Program-made: the position numbers and the translations under genes
Assembly: GCF_016008875.1 (NCBI RefSeq)
Contig: NZ_JADTQG010000001.1
Coordinates: 310,001-374,000 of the forward strand
Length of the DNA: 64,000 nucleotides
Source: Ectopseudomonas mendocina
GTDB taxonomy: Bacteria > Pseudomonadota > Gammaproteobacteria > Pseudomonadales > Pseudomonadaceae
Direction of reading: 5' to 3'
The notes under the pieces: model-generated
Told to the model about the DNA's origin: nothing
The model's database searches: none
The model's input: the letters and a program-made list of their open reading frames with translations, nothing else
Part shown: piece after piece, positions 7,457 to 15,206 of the stretch
How positions within the stretch are numbered: the first letter of the stretch is position 1
Layout of the letters: every line of letters begins with the position of its first letter

Positions 7457-9244
7457 ATGAGCTCCTTCTCTCGTTTCAGCGGCCTGCTGCTGGCCGCCAC
7501 CCTGCCGTTGAGCGCCTATGCCGAGCTGCCGGCCGAGCGCATCGAACCCAGCATCAACGCCGAACTGGCGGCTCACACCCAGGTATTCGCCCAACAGGTC
7601 TATCGCATCGCCGACAACGTTTATTCGGCGGTTGGCTGGCAACTGGGCAACGTGGTGATGATCGAGGCGCCACAGGGGCTGATCATCGTCGATACCGGCG
7701 AGTCGGTCAGCGAGTCGCGCAAGATCATGGCCGAGTTTCGCAAGCTCACCGACAAGCCAGTCAAAGCGGTGGTCTACACCCACTTCCATCCGGATCACAT
7801 CAATGGCGTGCAGGCGTTCGTCAGCCGCGAGCAGGTGGAGCGCGGCGAGGTGCAGATCTACGCCCACGAAACCCTGCTGCAGAACGTGGTGGCGCAGGGC
7901 GCGCTGGTCGGGCCGATTCTCGGCGTGCGCTCGGCGTACAGCTTCGGTTCGTTCCTGCCGGGCAGCGACCAGGAGGGCATGAACGGTGGCATCGGCCCGC
8001 TGGTCAAGCCGGAGCCGTCGTCCTTCATTGCCCCGACCTTGACCTTCGGCGACCGCCTGGACACCAACATCGCCGGCCTCGACGTGCAGTTTCTGCACGT
8101 ACCCAGCGAGGCGCCGGATGAGATCATTCTTTACCTGCCGGACAACCGCGTGCTGATCAGCGCCGAGGTCGATCAGGGGCCGACCCTGCCGAACATTCAC
8201 ACGCTGCGCGGCACCAGGTTCCGCGACCCGGTGCAGTGGGTCGAGAGCCTGGACAAGTTGCGCGCCTATCAGGCCGAGTACATGGTGCCGCTGCATGGCC
8301 GGCCCGTCAGCGGCCAGGACAAGGTGGAGGAGATGCTGCGCATGACCCGCGATGGCATCGCCTATATCCATGACCAGACCGTACGCTGGATGAACAAGGG
8401 CCTGACGCCAGACGAGCTGGTGGAGAAGGTCAAACTGCCGCCGCACCTGGCTGGCTATACGCCCTACCTGCGCGAGTACTACGGCACGGTGAAACACAGC
8501 GTGCGGCAGATCTACAACGGTTACCTGGGCTGGTTCCAGGGTGACCCGGTGGCCCTCGACCCGACCCCGCCACGGCAGCAGGCCGAGCGTTTGATCGCCC
8601 TGGCCGGCGGTCGCGACAAGCTGTTGCTGGAGGCAGGTAACGCCTACCTCAAGGGCGACTACCAGTGGGCCGCCGAGTTGGCTGGTTACGCCATTCGCGT
8701 CGATCACGAAGACCAGCTGGCGCGCGAGATCAAGGCCCGCAGCTTTCGCAAGCTGGGCTATGCCAGCATGAACATCAACTGGCGCAACTGGTACCTGATG
8801 AGCGCCATGGAGCTGGAGGGCAAACTCGACGGCGACGTCATTCGCCAGCGCTCGGCGGAGATGCGCAGGGTCTTCCTTTCGCCGGATATGGTGCGCAGCT
8901 TCACCCCGCAGAGCTTCCTGCAGAATTGGGTGACTCGTATCGATCCGGAGAAGTCCAGCGATGTGGAACTGACCCTGGGCTTCAGCTTCCCCGATGTCGA
9001 TGAGAAGTGGGCGCTTGAGGTGCGACGTGGTGTAGCCCAATTGCACAAGGGGATTCCCGAGGGCACCGCTCTGCGCCTGAGCATGGACAAAAGCTTCATG
9101 GATACCCTGTTGACCGGCGAAGGCGGCCTGGTCAAGGGCGCGCTGCTCGGCGACGTGAAGGTCGACGGCAGCCTGCTGGAAATTCGCCGCTTCCTCAACT
9201 GCTTCGACTTCAGCGAGGAAGCGTTCGGGCTGACCCTGCGCTAG
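7457..9244 (+). CDS. Secreted alkyl sulfatase, metallo-beta-lactamase fold (SdsA1-like)
   Basis: A 595-residue zinc hydrolase that cleaves alkyl sulfate esters such as SDS to alcohol and sulfate. It has a signal peptide of about 22 residues (LLLAATLPLSAYA). The metal motif THFHPDH is at 108-114 (H109, H111, D113, H114), and a later PLHGRPV segment supplies another ligand. An all-helical dimerisation region and an SCP2-like C-terminal domain complete the architecture of the family. It is somewhat shorter than the roughly 650 residues I recall for SdsA1. No clear Shine-Dalgarno precedes the ATG at 7457, which is unusual here. The divergent LysR gene is the likely regulator. Confidence 0.9.
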   Translation: MSSFSRFSGLLLAATLPLSAYAELPAERIEPSINAELAAHTQVFAQQVYRIADNVYSAVGWQLGNVVMIEAPQGLIIVDTGESVSESRKIMAEFRKLTDKPVKAVVYTHFHPDHINGVQAFVSREQVERGEVQIYAHETLLQNVVAQGALVGPILGVRSAYSFGSFLPGSDQEGMNGGIGPLVKPEPSSFIAPTLTFGDRLDTNIAGLDVQFLHVPSEAPDEIILYLPDNRVLISAEVDQGPTLPNIHTLRGTRFRDPVQWVESLDKLRAYQAEYMVPLHGRPVSGQDKVEEMLRMTRDGIAYIHDQTVRWMNKGLTPDELVEKVKLPPHLAGYTPYLREYYGTVKHSVRQIYNGYLGWFQGDPVALDPTPPRQQAERLIALAGGRDKLLLEAGNAYLKGDYQWAAELAGYAIRVDHEDQLAREIKARSFRKLGYASMNINWRNWYLMSAMELEGKLDGDVIRQRSAEMRRVFLSPDMVRSFTPQSFLQNWVTRIDPEKSSDVELTLGFSFPDVDEKWALEVRRGVAQLHKGIPEGTALRLSMDKSFMDTLLTGEGGLVKGALLGDVKVDGSLLEIRRFLNCFDFSEEAFGLTLR

Positions 9245-9361
9245 GAGCTGGCGCCATTCGGAAGACCGGTGGTCACTCTCGGCAGTGGGAACAGTTCGGC
9301 GGACTTGCTGATGGCGTATTTCTCAACTGCTGTTGCGTGCGTATCCGCCGGGCATTTCGGG

Positions 9362-9397
9362 GCCGGGCAGCAACGTCTGTGGATGCTGTTGCCCGGC
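9362..9397. repeat. Hairpin between sulfatase and mmsB
   Basis: A GCCGGGCA / TGCCCGGC-type stem closes an 18-base interior without a T tract on either strand. It lies in the 235-base space between two convergent genes and may mark a transcript end, but it is not a canonical terminator. Confidence 0.4.
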
Positions 9398-9479
9398 GAG
9401 CCGCGTGTGTCGAGGGTAACGCGATCGTTGGCCTGTCGCCGATCCGCAGCGAGGCATCTCGGCAGGCAGGGGGCGGGCT

Positions 9480-10370
9480 CTATTCCACGAACAACTGCTG
9501 CACCACCGAAAAATCCTGCTTGCCCTTGCCCTTGCCCTGCTTGAGCAGCAGGCGATAGAGCTGCAGCGCCAGGGCGCCCATCGGGGCGCTGTTGCCGTTG
9601 TGGCTGGCGGTTTCCTGAGCCAGGCCGAGGTCCTTGGCCATCAGTTCGGCCATGAAGCCGCCGCTGTAGCCATTGGATGCCGGGGCGCTCTCCATCACGC
9701 CGGGCCAGGGGTTGTATTTCTCCAGCGTCCAGTTGCCGCCCGAGCTCTGCCGCATGATCTCCGCCAGCACGGCCGGCTTCAGGCCATTGGCCACGCCCAT
9801 GGCCATGGCCTCGGCGGTGGCGATCATCTGTACGGCAAGCACCTGGTTGTTGCACACCTTGGCCACCTGGCCGGCGCCATCGGGGCCGGCGTGGAAGATG
9901 TTCTTGCCCATGGCGGCGAGCAGCGGCCGGGCTCGTTCCAGCGCTTCGGATTGACCGCCGACCATGAAGGTCAGGGTGCCGGCTGCCGCGCCGCCGGTGC
10001 CGCCGGATACCGGCGCGTCGAGCAGGGCGATGCCGCATGCTTTCGCAGCAGCATGCACTTTGCGTGCGGACTCCGGGGCAATGGTCGAGCACTCGATCAC
10101 CAGCGTGCCGGCGGGCAGTCGCGCGAGCAGGCCTTCGTCGCCCAGGTACAGGCTTTCTACATGGCGGCTGGCAGGCAGCATGCTGATCACCACCTTGGCT
10201 TCGTTGACGGCGTCGGGCGCGCTTTCGGCCGCCACCGCACCTTCACCGGCCAGGGTGTCGACGGCGCTGCGCACCAGGTCGAAGACTTTCAGCGGATAGC
10301 CCGCCTTGAGCAGGTTGCGGGCCATGGGCAGGCCCATATGGCCGAGGCCGATAAAGGCGATCTGAGTCAT
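9480..10370 (-). CDS. mmsB: 3-hydroxyisobutyrate dehydrogenase
   Basis: Oxidises 3-hydroxyisobutyrate to methylmalonate semialdehyde with NAD, step four from isobutyryl-CoA in valine breakdown. The 296-residue protein has an N-terminal Rossmann motif (IGLGHMGLPMARNL, about 6-19), the substrate-binding DAPVSGGTGGA segment (near 120), and the catalytic Lys in VAKVCNNQ. It is the last gene of the leftward cluster, 169 bases after the hydrolase, with its own A-rich leader (AACAAGAACAAGGAG) just before the ATG. P. aeruginosa has two such genes (mmsB and PA0743); the neighbourhood resembles PA0743 more. Either way the reaction is the same. Confidence 0.92.
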   Translation of the reverse strand: MTQIAFIGLGHMGLPMARNLLKAGYPLKVFDLVRSAVDTLAGEGAVAAESAPDAVNEAKVVISMLPASRHVESLYLGDEGLLARLPAGTLVIECSTIAPESARKVHAAAKACGIALLDAPVSGGTGGAAAGTLTFMVGGQSEALERARPLLAAMGKNIFHAGPDGAGQVAKVCNNQVLAVQMIATAEAMAMGVANGLKPAVLAEIMRQSSGGNWTLEKYNPWPGVMESAPASNGYSGGFMAELMAKDLGLAQETASHNGNSAPMGALALQLYRLLLKQGKGKGKQDFSVVQQLFVE

Positions 10371-10381
10371 GTCGGTTCTCC

Positions 10382-10395
10382 TTGTTCTTGTTGTG
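10382..10395 (-). promoter_or_regulatory. A-rich CA motif (probable Hfq/Crc site) in the mmsB leader
   Basis: The mRNA reads AACAAGAACAAGGAG immediately before the ATG, matching AANAANAA and abutting the ribosome site. Such CA motifs are the known target of Hfq/Crc catabolite repression in Pseudomonas. Similar motifs precede the binding-protein gene and mmsA. Confidence 0.6.
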
Positions 10396-10470
10396 TTATT
10401 GCCGGGCGTTGAGCGGGTAACGGCGCGCTGCGGTTGCAGCTCTACCGACGATCACGCAGTTGCCTGCTTT

Positions 10471-10494
10471 ATCGCGAATGAATTCGCTCCTACA
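10471..10494. repeat. Pseudomonas REP palindrome (single)
   Basis: TCGCGAATGAATTCGCTCCT-type element in the gap between mmsB and the hydrolase gene, the inverse orientation of the REP at 5386. Confidence 0.75.
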
Positions 10495-10539
10495 GGGTAG
10501 TGGGTGACGATTCATTGCGGCTGCAAACCGGCGACTGCG

Positions 10540-11643
10540 TTACAAATCCGCCAGTGGATGCTCGCCTTCCCAGGCCGGAGCGAAGTGCGCTTCGATCACC
10601 GCCGCCGGAATCGCCGCGACATCCGGCCAGTGCCAATGCGGCGTTTGATCCTTGTCGATCAGGCGGGCGCGTACGCCTTCGGGGAACTCGGGGTGGCGGC
10701 AGCAGTTCAGGCTCATGGCGTACTCCATGCGAAATACCTCGGCCAGCGACAGATGCCGCGCGCGGAGGATCTGTTGCCAGACCAGATGTGCCGTCAGCGG
10801 GCAGCCGTGTGCCAGGGTCTTGGCGGCCCGTGCGAGCAGGGCGTCGTCATCCTGCTGCAGGGTGCTGATGGCCTGGAAGGCCGCCGGTAGGTCGGCGACA
10901 TCGAGCAGTTCGTCGATGCGCTCGCGGCGTGGCAGCCACTGCGCGGTGGGTAGATCAGGCGTGGCCTCGTTTTCCAACGCGCGTAGCAGGCTGTGCAGTT
11001 GCAGGTCGGCTTGCTCGCGCCAGTTCAGTTGCACCAGGCCTTTGAGCAGGGCGTCCTGCTGGTCGTCGCGCAGGAAGCGATCAGCCAGGTTCAAATCCAG
11101 CGCATCACGGGCGTTGATGCTCGCCGCGGTGAGGCCCAGAAACAGGCCCAGGCGCCCGGGCAGGCGGGCGAGGAACCAGCTGCCGCCGACATCCGGGTAC
11201 AGGCCTATATTGATTTCCGGCATCCCCAGGCGACTGCTCGGGGTGACGATGCGAATGCCGGCGCCCTGCATCAGTCCCATGCCACCGCCCAGCACGTGGC
11301 CGTGAGCCCAGCAGATGAAAGGTTTGGGGTAGGTGTGGATGCGGTGGTCGAGACGGTATTCGTCAGCGAAGAAGCGCCGCGCCAGTGGCGGCACCTCACC
11401 GGGGTGCTCGCGACACTGATTGACAAGCTGCACCACGTCACCGCCAGCGCAGAAGGCTTTCGCGCCGTTGCCGCGCAGCAGCACGCAGGCGATGGTCGGG
11501 TCTTCGGCCCAGGCCGCGAGGCGTTCGTCGAGTGCTTCGATCATCGGCAGGGTGAGAGCGTTGAGGCTCTTCTCGGCGTCCAGGCTGGCGATGCCGATGC
11601 GGTAGCCGTGCAGGCTGGGGCGTTCTTCGAATTGCAGATTCAT
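10540..11643 (-). CDS. 3-hydroxyisobutyryl-CoA hydrolase (enoyl-CoA hydratase/isomerase family)
   Basis: Hydrolyses 3-hydroxyisobutyryl-CoA to the free acid, step three of the valine branch. It has 367 residues. The ATG at 11643 was chosen over one 12 codons upstream because AGGAAG precedes it. Crotonase-fold motifs are visible: the oxyanion-hole segment FCAGGDV, the AHGHVLGGGMGL loop, and the PEINIGLYPDVGGS block that carries the catalytic Glu and Asp typical of the hydrolase branch. The long C-terminal extension compared with ordinary hydratases also fits. It lies between the hydratase and mmsB genes, separated from the former by a block of palindromes at 11657-11792. Confidence 0.88.
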   Translation of the reverse strand: MNLQFEERPSLHGYRIGIASLDAEKSLNALTLPMIEALDERLAAWAEDPTIACVLLRGNGAKAFCAGGDVVQLVNQCREHPGEVPPLARRFFADEYRLDHRIHTYPKPFICWAHGHVLGGGMGLMQGAGIRIVTPSSRLGMPEINIGLYPDVGGSWFLARLPGRLGLFLGLTAASINARDALDLNLADRFLRDDQQDALLKGLVQLNWREQADLQLHSLLRALENEATPDLPTAQWLPRRERIDELLDVADLPAAFQAISTLQQDDDALLARAAKTLAHGCPLTAHLVWQQILRARHLSLAEVFRMEYAMSLNCCRHPEFPEGVRARLIDKDQTPHWHWPDVAAIPAAVIEAHFAPAWEGEHPLADL

Positions 11644-11656
11644 AGGATCTTCCTGC

Positions 11657-11792
11657 GTAGGGTGGATGACGCCATCCACCCTACGGTTCTAGGGTGGACG
11701 TAAAGGCGACGTCTACCCTGCGGGGCTGTAGGAGCGAGCTCTGCTCGCGAAAAGATGGCGTCGTCTGATTCGCGAGCAGAGCTCGCTCCCAC
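11657..11792. repeat. Chain of palindromes including an inverted REP pair
   Basis: Three structures lie in the 152-base gap between two co-directional genes. The first is a perfect 12-bp hairpin (GTAGGGTGGATG arms, 11657-11684). The second is a weaker hairpin with AGGGTGGACGT / ACGTCTACCCT arms (11691-11719). The third is two REP copies facing each other at 11727-11750 and 11770-11792. They may tune mRNA stability within the operon. Confidence 0.8.
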
Positions 11793-11795
11793 GAT

Positions 11796-12614
11796 TTATT
11801 TGTTGCGCCACTGCGGGTCGCGTTTCTCCAAAAAGGCGTTGACGCCCTCGCGGGTGTCATCGGCATCGAACAGGTCGACGAAGCGCTCGCGCTCTTCCGG
11901 CAGCCAAGTGTTCGGGCCGCGCTGACGGGCGCCCTGGATCAGTGGCTTGATGGTGCGCACCGCTACAGGGCTTTGCCGTGCGACCTTGGAGGCGAGCAGC
12001 AGGGCGGTGCCGCGTGCTTCGCCAGTGTCCACCACCTGTTCGACCAGGCCGATGCGCAGTGCGGTTTCGGCGTCGATGCGCTCGCCGCAGAGGATCATGC
12101 GCTTGGCCCAGCCTTCACCGACCAGCCAGGGCAGCGCCTGGGTGCCGCCGGCGCAGGGCAGCAGGCCCACGGCCGCTTCCGGCAGGGCCATCAGCGCCTG
12201 GCGTTCGGCGATGCGCAGATCGCAGGCCAGGGCGCATTCCAGGCCGCCGCCCATGGCATAGCCGTTGATCGCGGCGATGGACACACCGCGAAAATCACGC
12301 AGGGTTTCGAAGGCCTCGCCGAAGCGCCGTGCCATTTCGCGGGCGCGTGCCTTGTCGCCATCAGCGAACATGTTCAGGTCGGCGCCGGCGGAGAAGAATT
12401 TCGGCCCCTGGCCGGTCACCACCAGGGCGTACACCTCGTCGTCACGGTTGAGGTGCTCGACCACCTGCTTGAGGCCGATCAGCGAGTCGCGGTCCCAGGT
12501 GTTGGCTGGCGGGTGGTTGATGGTGATCAGCGCGGTGTGTCCGTGCTTTTCCACGGTGAGCTTGTGGGTCAGGTCGAAGATGCCGGATTTGTAGGTTTCG
12601 ATGGCTGTACTCAT
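11796..12614 (-). CDS. Enoyl-CoA hydratase, DspI (PA0745)-like
   Basis: Crotonase-family enzyme of 272 residues. In this operon it should hydrate methacrylyl-CoA to 3-hydroxyisobutyryl-CoA. Motifs are the oxyanion-hole segment FSAGADLNMF, AINGYAMGGGLECALACD and the PEAAVGLLPCAGGTQ block with the usual catalytic Glu position. A GAGGA site precedes the ATG at 12614. As I remember it, the sequence is very close to P. aeruginosa DspI (272 residues), the enzyme linked to the dispersal signal cis-2-decenoic acid, and the gene neighbours match as well. Whether it serves valine breakdown, signal synthesis or both cannot be decided from sequence. Confidence 0.88.
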   Translation of the reverse strand: MSTAIETYKSGIFDLTHKLTVEKHGHTALITINHPPANTWDRDSLIGLKQVVEHLNRDDEVYALVVTGQGPKFFSAGADLNMFADGDKARAREMARRFGEAFETLRDFRGVSIAAINGYAMGGGLECALACDLRIAERQALMALPEAAVGLLPCAGGTQALPWLVGEGWAKRMILCGERIDAETALRIGLVEQVVDTGEARGTALLLASKVARQSPVAVRTIKPLIQGARQRGPNTWLPEERERFVDLFDADDTREGVNAFLEKRDPQWRNK

Positions 12615-12638
12615 GGTCGTCCTCGATACGGATCATGG

Positions 12639-12681
12639 CTGTAGGAGCGAGCTCTGCTCGCGAACATCGCTCGCTTCTACA
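12639..12681. repeat. REP palindrome in operon spacer
   Basis: GTAGGAGCGAGCTCTGCTCG-type sequence followed by a degenerate inverted arm (CGCTCGCTTCTAC), in the 76-base gap between the hydratase and the acyl-CoA dehydrogenase gene. Confidence 0.75.
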
Positions 12682-12690
12682 TCGTGGTTA

Positions 12691-13854
12691 CTACAGCAAG
12701 CGATCGAGCATGCCGCCCTGTAGGAGCAGGCGGCGGGCGATGATCACCCGCATGATCTCGTTGGTGCCTTCCAGTATCTGGTGCACGCGCGCATCGCGTA
12801 CCCAGCGTTCCAGTGGGTAGTCATTCAGATAGCCGTAACCACCATGGAGTTGCAGCGCTTCGTTGCAGACCTCGAAGCAATGGTCGGTGGCAAAGCGCTT
12901 GGCCATGGCGCAGTACAGGCTCGCTTCGCCGTGGCCATGGTCGAGCTTGTGCGCCGCCAGGCGTACCATCTGCCGGCTGGCAGTCAGGTTGGTGAGCATG
13001 TCGGCCAGTTTGAACTGCAGCGCCTGGAATTCGCTGAGCGCCTTGCCGAACTGCTTGCGCTCTTCGGCGTAGCGCAGGCTTTGCTCCAGCGCCGCCTGGG
13101 CGGCGCCGAGCGAGCAACTGGCGATGTTCAGGCGGCCGCCGTCGAGGCCTTTCATGGCATAGACGAAGCCTTCACCTTCCGGGCCGATGCGGTGGCTGGC
13201 GGGAATGCGCACGCCCTCGAAGGTGATGGTGCGGGTTGGCTGCGCCTTCCAGCCCATCTTGTCCTCGTTGCGCCCATAGCGCACCCCCGGTGCATCGGCC
13301 GGCACCAGGAAGCACGAAATGCCCTTGGCGCCGTCCTCGCCGGTGCGCGCCATGACGATCAATACGTCGGTGCTGCCGGCCCCGGAGATAAAGCACTTGC
13401 TGCCATCGATCACGTAGTCGGCACCTTCGCGGCGCGCGCGGGTACGCAGGTTGGCGGCGTCGGAGCCGGCGTCCGGTTCGGTCAGGCAGTAGGAGGCCAG
13501 TGACTGGCCGCTGATCAGCCCCGGCAGCCAGGCGTCCCTGAGCGCCTGGTCGGCGAAGCTGGCGAGCATCCAGGTGGCCATGTTGTGAATGGTCAGGTAG
13601 GCGGTGGTGGCCACGCAGCCCGCTGCCAGTTGTTCGAAGATCAGTGAGCTGGACAGCCGCGAAAGCCCCAGGCCGCCATCCTCCTCGCGCAGATACAGGG
13701 CCAGGTAGCCCTGTTCGGCTGCGCGGCGGATCACTTCCAGCGGGAAGTGGTGCTCACGGTCCCAGTCCGCGGCATGGGGCGACAGCTCCCGCGCGGCGAA
13801 GGCGCGGGCACTGTCGGTGAGCAGACGTTGTTCATCACTGAGTTCGAAGTCCAT
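12691..13854 (-). CDS. Acyl-CoA dehydrogenase, probably isobutyryl-CoA dehydrogenase
   Basis: FAD enzyme of 387 residues that should oxidise isobutyryl-CoA to methacrylyl-CoA, the first committed step of the valine branch. The N-terminal helical domain begins FELSDEQRLL. The FAD-binding signature CLTEPDAGSDAA lies in the middle, and the C-terminal domain contains RKQFGKALSEFQ and the catalytic Glu region QILEGTNEIMR. Length and motif order are normal for short-chain members. Substrate choice is inferred from the operon. The gene is 6 bases from the binding-protein gene upstream, so they are likely co-transcribed. Confidence 0.9.
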   Translation of the reverse strand: MDFELSDEQRLLTDSARAFAARELSPHAADWDREHHFPLEVIRRAAEQGYLALYLREEDGGLGLSRLSSSLIFEQLAAGCVATTAYLTIHNMATWMLASFADQALRDAWLPGLISGQSLASYCLTEPDAGSDAANLRTRARREGADYVIDGSKCFISGAGSTDVLIVMARTGEDGAKGISCFLVPADAPGVRYGRNEDKMGWKAQPTRTITFEGVRIPASHRIGPEGEGFVYAMKGLDGGRLNIASCSLGAAQAALEQSLRYAEERKQFGKALSEFQALQFKLADMLTNLTASRQMVRLAAHKLDHGHGEASLYCAMAKRFATDHCFEVCNEALQLHGGYGYLNDYPLERWVRDARVHQILEGTNEIMRVIIARRLLLQGGMLDRLL

Positions 13855-13860
13855 GGCATC

Positions 13861-15108
13861 TCATTGCAAGGTCAGGGGTTGGACGCCAGCCCGCCGCTCG
13901 GCCTGCCACTCGGCGAGGCTGGGCAATGCACTGCTGGCGTCGAGTCGGTCGACGATTTCGAAGTAGTCCTGTTTCAGCGGGTCCTTGAGCACCTCGTCGC
14001 GCGGCTTCACCTTCACCGCGTAGACCGTCTGCAGGTTCTGGTGGTCGAAGGCGCGCCATTGCTGTTCGTCTTTAAGCAGGGTGTAGCGATGACCTTCCAG
14101 CGCCTTGATAAGCGCTTCGCTGTCCAGGCTGTTGGCACGCTTGGCGGCATCGGCCCATTGCTGGACGATGCTGTAGGCCGACGCGGCGGAGCTGGACGGG
14201 TACATTTCGTAGCGGGTCTTGAAGGACTGGACGAATGCTTCGCCACGCGCGGATTTCTCCAGCGCCGGCACGCGCCAGGTCCAAGGCTCGGTGCCGATCA
14301 CACCCTGCATCAGATTGGGGCCGGCCTGTTCGACCATGCTCTGAGTCAGATTCGGCGCAATGATCTGCATGCGCGAAGTCAGGCCCAGGTCATGGGCGAT
14401 GCGCATGGCACGTACCAGGTCCTCGCCGAACAGCACCAGGGCGAGGATGTCGGCATCGCTCGATGCGGCCTGGGTCAAGGCATCGGTGTAGTCGGCCAGG
14501 CGTGCGCCGGGGAAGGGGATGCGTATACCAGCATGCTGGCCAGCGTCGACGCTGGCGGTAGCCTGACGTAGTGAGGCTTCGGTAGTGTGGCCCCAGGTGT
14601 AGTCGGCGGTGACATAGAAATAGCGCTTGTTCGGCAAGGTCTTGTTCAGATACTGGCCGAGCACCTTGGCACTCATCCAGGCGTTGTTGCACTCGCGGAA
14701 CATGTAGCGGTGGCCGTCCTTGCCGGTGGTGTCGTTGGAGTAGGTGAGGGTGCCGAAGTACAGCAAGCCGTGCTCCTTGGCGCGCTTGCCGGCGGCAATG
14801 GCGACCGCGCTGGAAGAACCGCCGAAGAGCATCGCAGCGCCCTCGGCAGCCAGCTTGTCGACGTTTCTCTCTGCTTTGGCCGGACGCGAGGCGGTGTCCT
14901 TGCTGGACAGGCGCAAGGGCCGCCCCAGTACACCGCCCTGGGCGTTGATCTCGTCTATGGCCAGCAGGGCTCCACGCATCTGCGCCAACCCCTCCTCCTT
15001 GTATGGTCCGGTGCGCGGGTAGTTGAGCCCGAGGGTGATGGGCTCGGCAGCCTGCGCACAGGCGGTGATTCCGGCCCACAGGGCCAGGATGGCAGACAGT
15101 TGGCGCAT
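13861..15108 (-). CDS. Orphan periplasmic binding protein of branched-chain amino acid ABC type
   Basis: A 415-residue exported protein with a clear signal peptide (ILALWAGITACAQA, cleavage near residue 20). The Peripla_BP_6 fold is recognised by the start EPITLGLNYPRTGPYKEEG, the LLAIDEINAQGGVLG segment and the LLFGGSSSAVAIA region. No permease or ATPase gene accompanies it, although the bra transporter is encoded 6 kb away. It sits inside the valine-degradation cluster between mmsA and the acyl-CoA dehydrogenase gene and has its own leader with an A-rich motif, so an own promoter is likely. It could feed another transporter or act as a sensor partner. The ligand is unknown. Confidence 0.85.
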   Translation of the reverse strand: MRQLSAILALWAGITACAQAAEPITLGLNYPRTGPYKEEGLAQMRGALLAIDEINAQGGVLGRPLRLSSKDTASRPAKAERNVDKLAAEGAAMLFGGSSSAVAIAAGKRAKEHGLLYFGTLTYSNDTTGKDGHRYMFRECNNAWMSAKVLGQYLNKTLPNKRYFYVTADYTWGHTTEASLRQATASVDAGQHAGIRIPFPGARLADYTDALTQAASSDADILALVLFGEDLVRAMRIAHDLGLTSRMQIIAPNLTQSMVEQAGPNLMQGVIGTEPWTWRVPALEKSARGEAFVQSFKTRYEMYPSSSAASAYSIVQQWADAAKRANSLDSEALIKALEGHRYTLLKDEQQWRAFDHQNLQTVYAVKVKPRDEVLKDPLKQDYFEIVDRLDASSALPSLAEWQAERRAGVQPLTLQ

Positions 15109-15119
15109 TGCAGTTCTCC

Positions 15120-15131
15120 TTGTTTTTGTTC
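15120..15131 (-). promoter_or_regulatory. A-rich CA motif (probable Hfq/Crc site) in the binding-protein leader
   Basis: The mRNA leader reads GAACAAAAACAAGGAG just before the ATG, matching AANAANAA next to the ribosome site. The upstream TAAAAAGACTCC resembles the TATAAAGACTCC upstream of mmsA, suggesting a shared promoter-leader design. Confidence 0.55.
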
Positions 15132-15185
15132 TGCAAGGAGTCTTTTTACGCCGCTTGTCCAGTTCTCGTGATCGTCTTTTCGTCT

Positions 15186-15206
15186 AATGAGAACGCCGTT
15201 CTCATT
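15186..15206. repeat. Perfect palindrome overlapping the mmsA stop
   Basis: Nine-base arms AATGAGAAC / GTTCTCATT flank GCC, and the right arm includes the mmsA stop codon. No T tract follows on the minus strand, so it may be an operator for the next gene or a weak processing or termination hairpin. Confidence 0.45.

Noticed and set aside
7355..9046. 563-codon opening antisense to the sulfatase
   Set aside because: Shadow of the third-position GC bias; it begins across the LysR start and has no motif, while the opposite frame has a complete enzyme.
13861..15108. Orphan binding protein as part of the bra transporter operon
   Set aside because: It is 5.7 kb from the bra genes with unrelated genes between, and braC already supplies that transporter.
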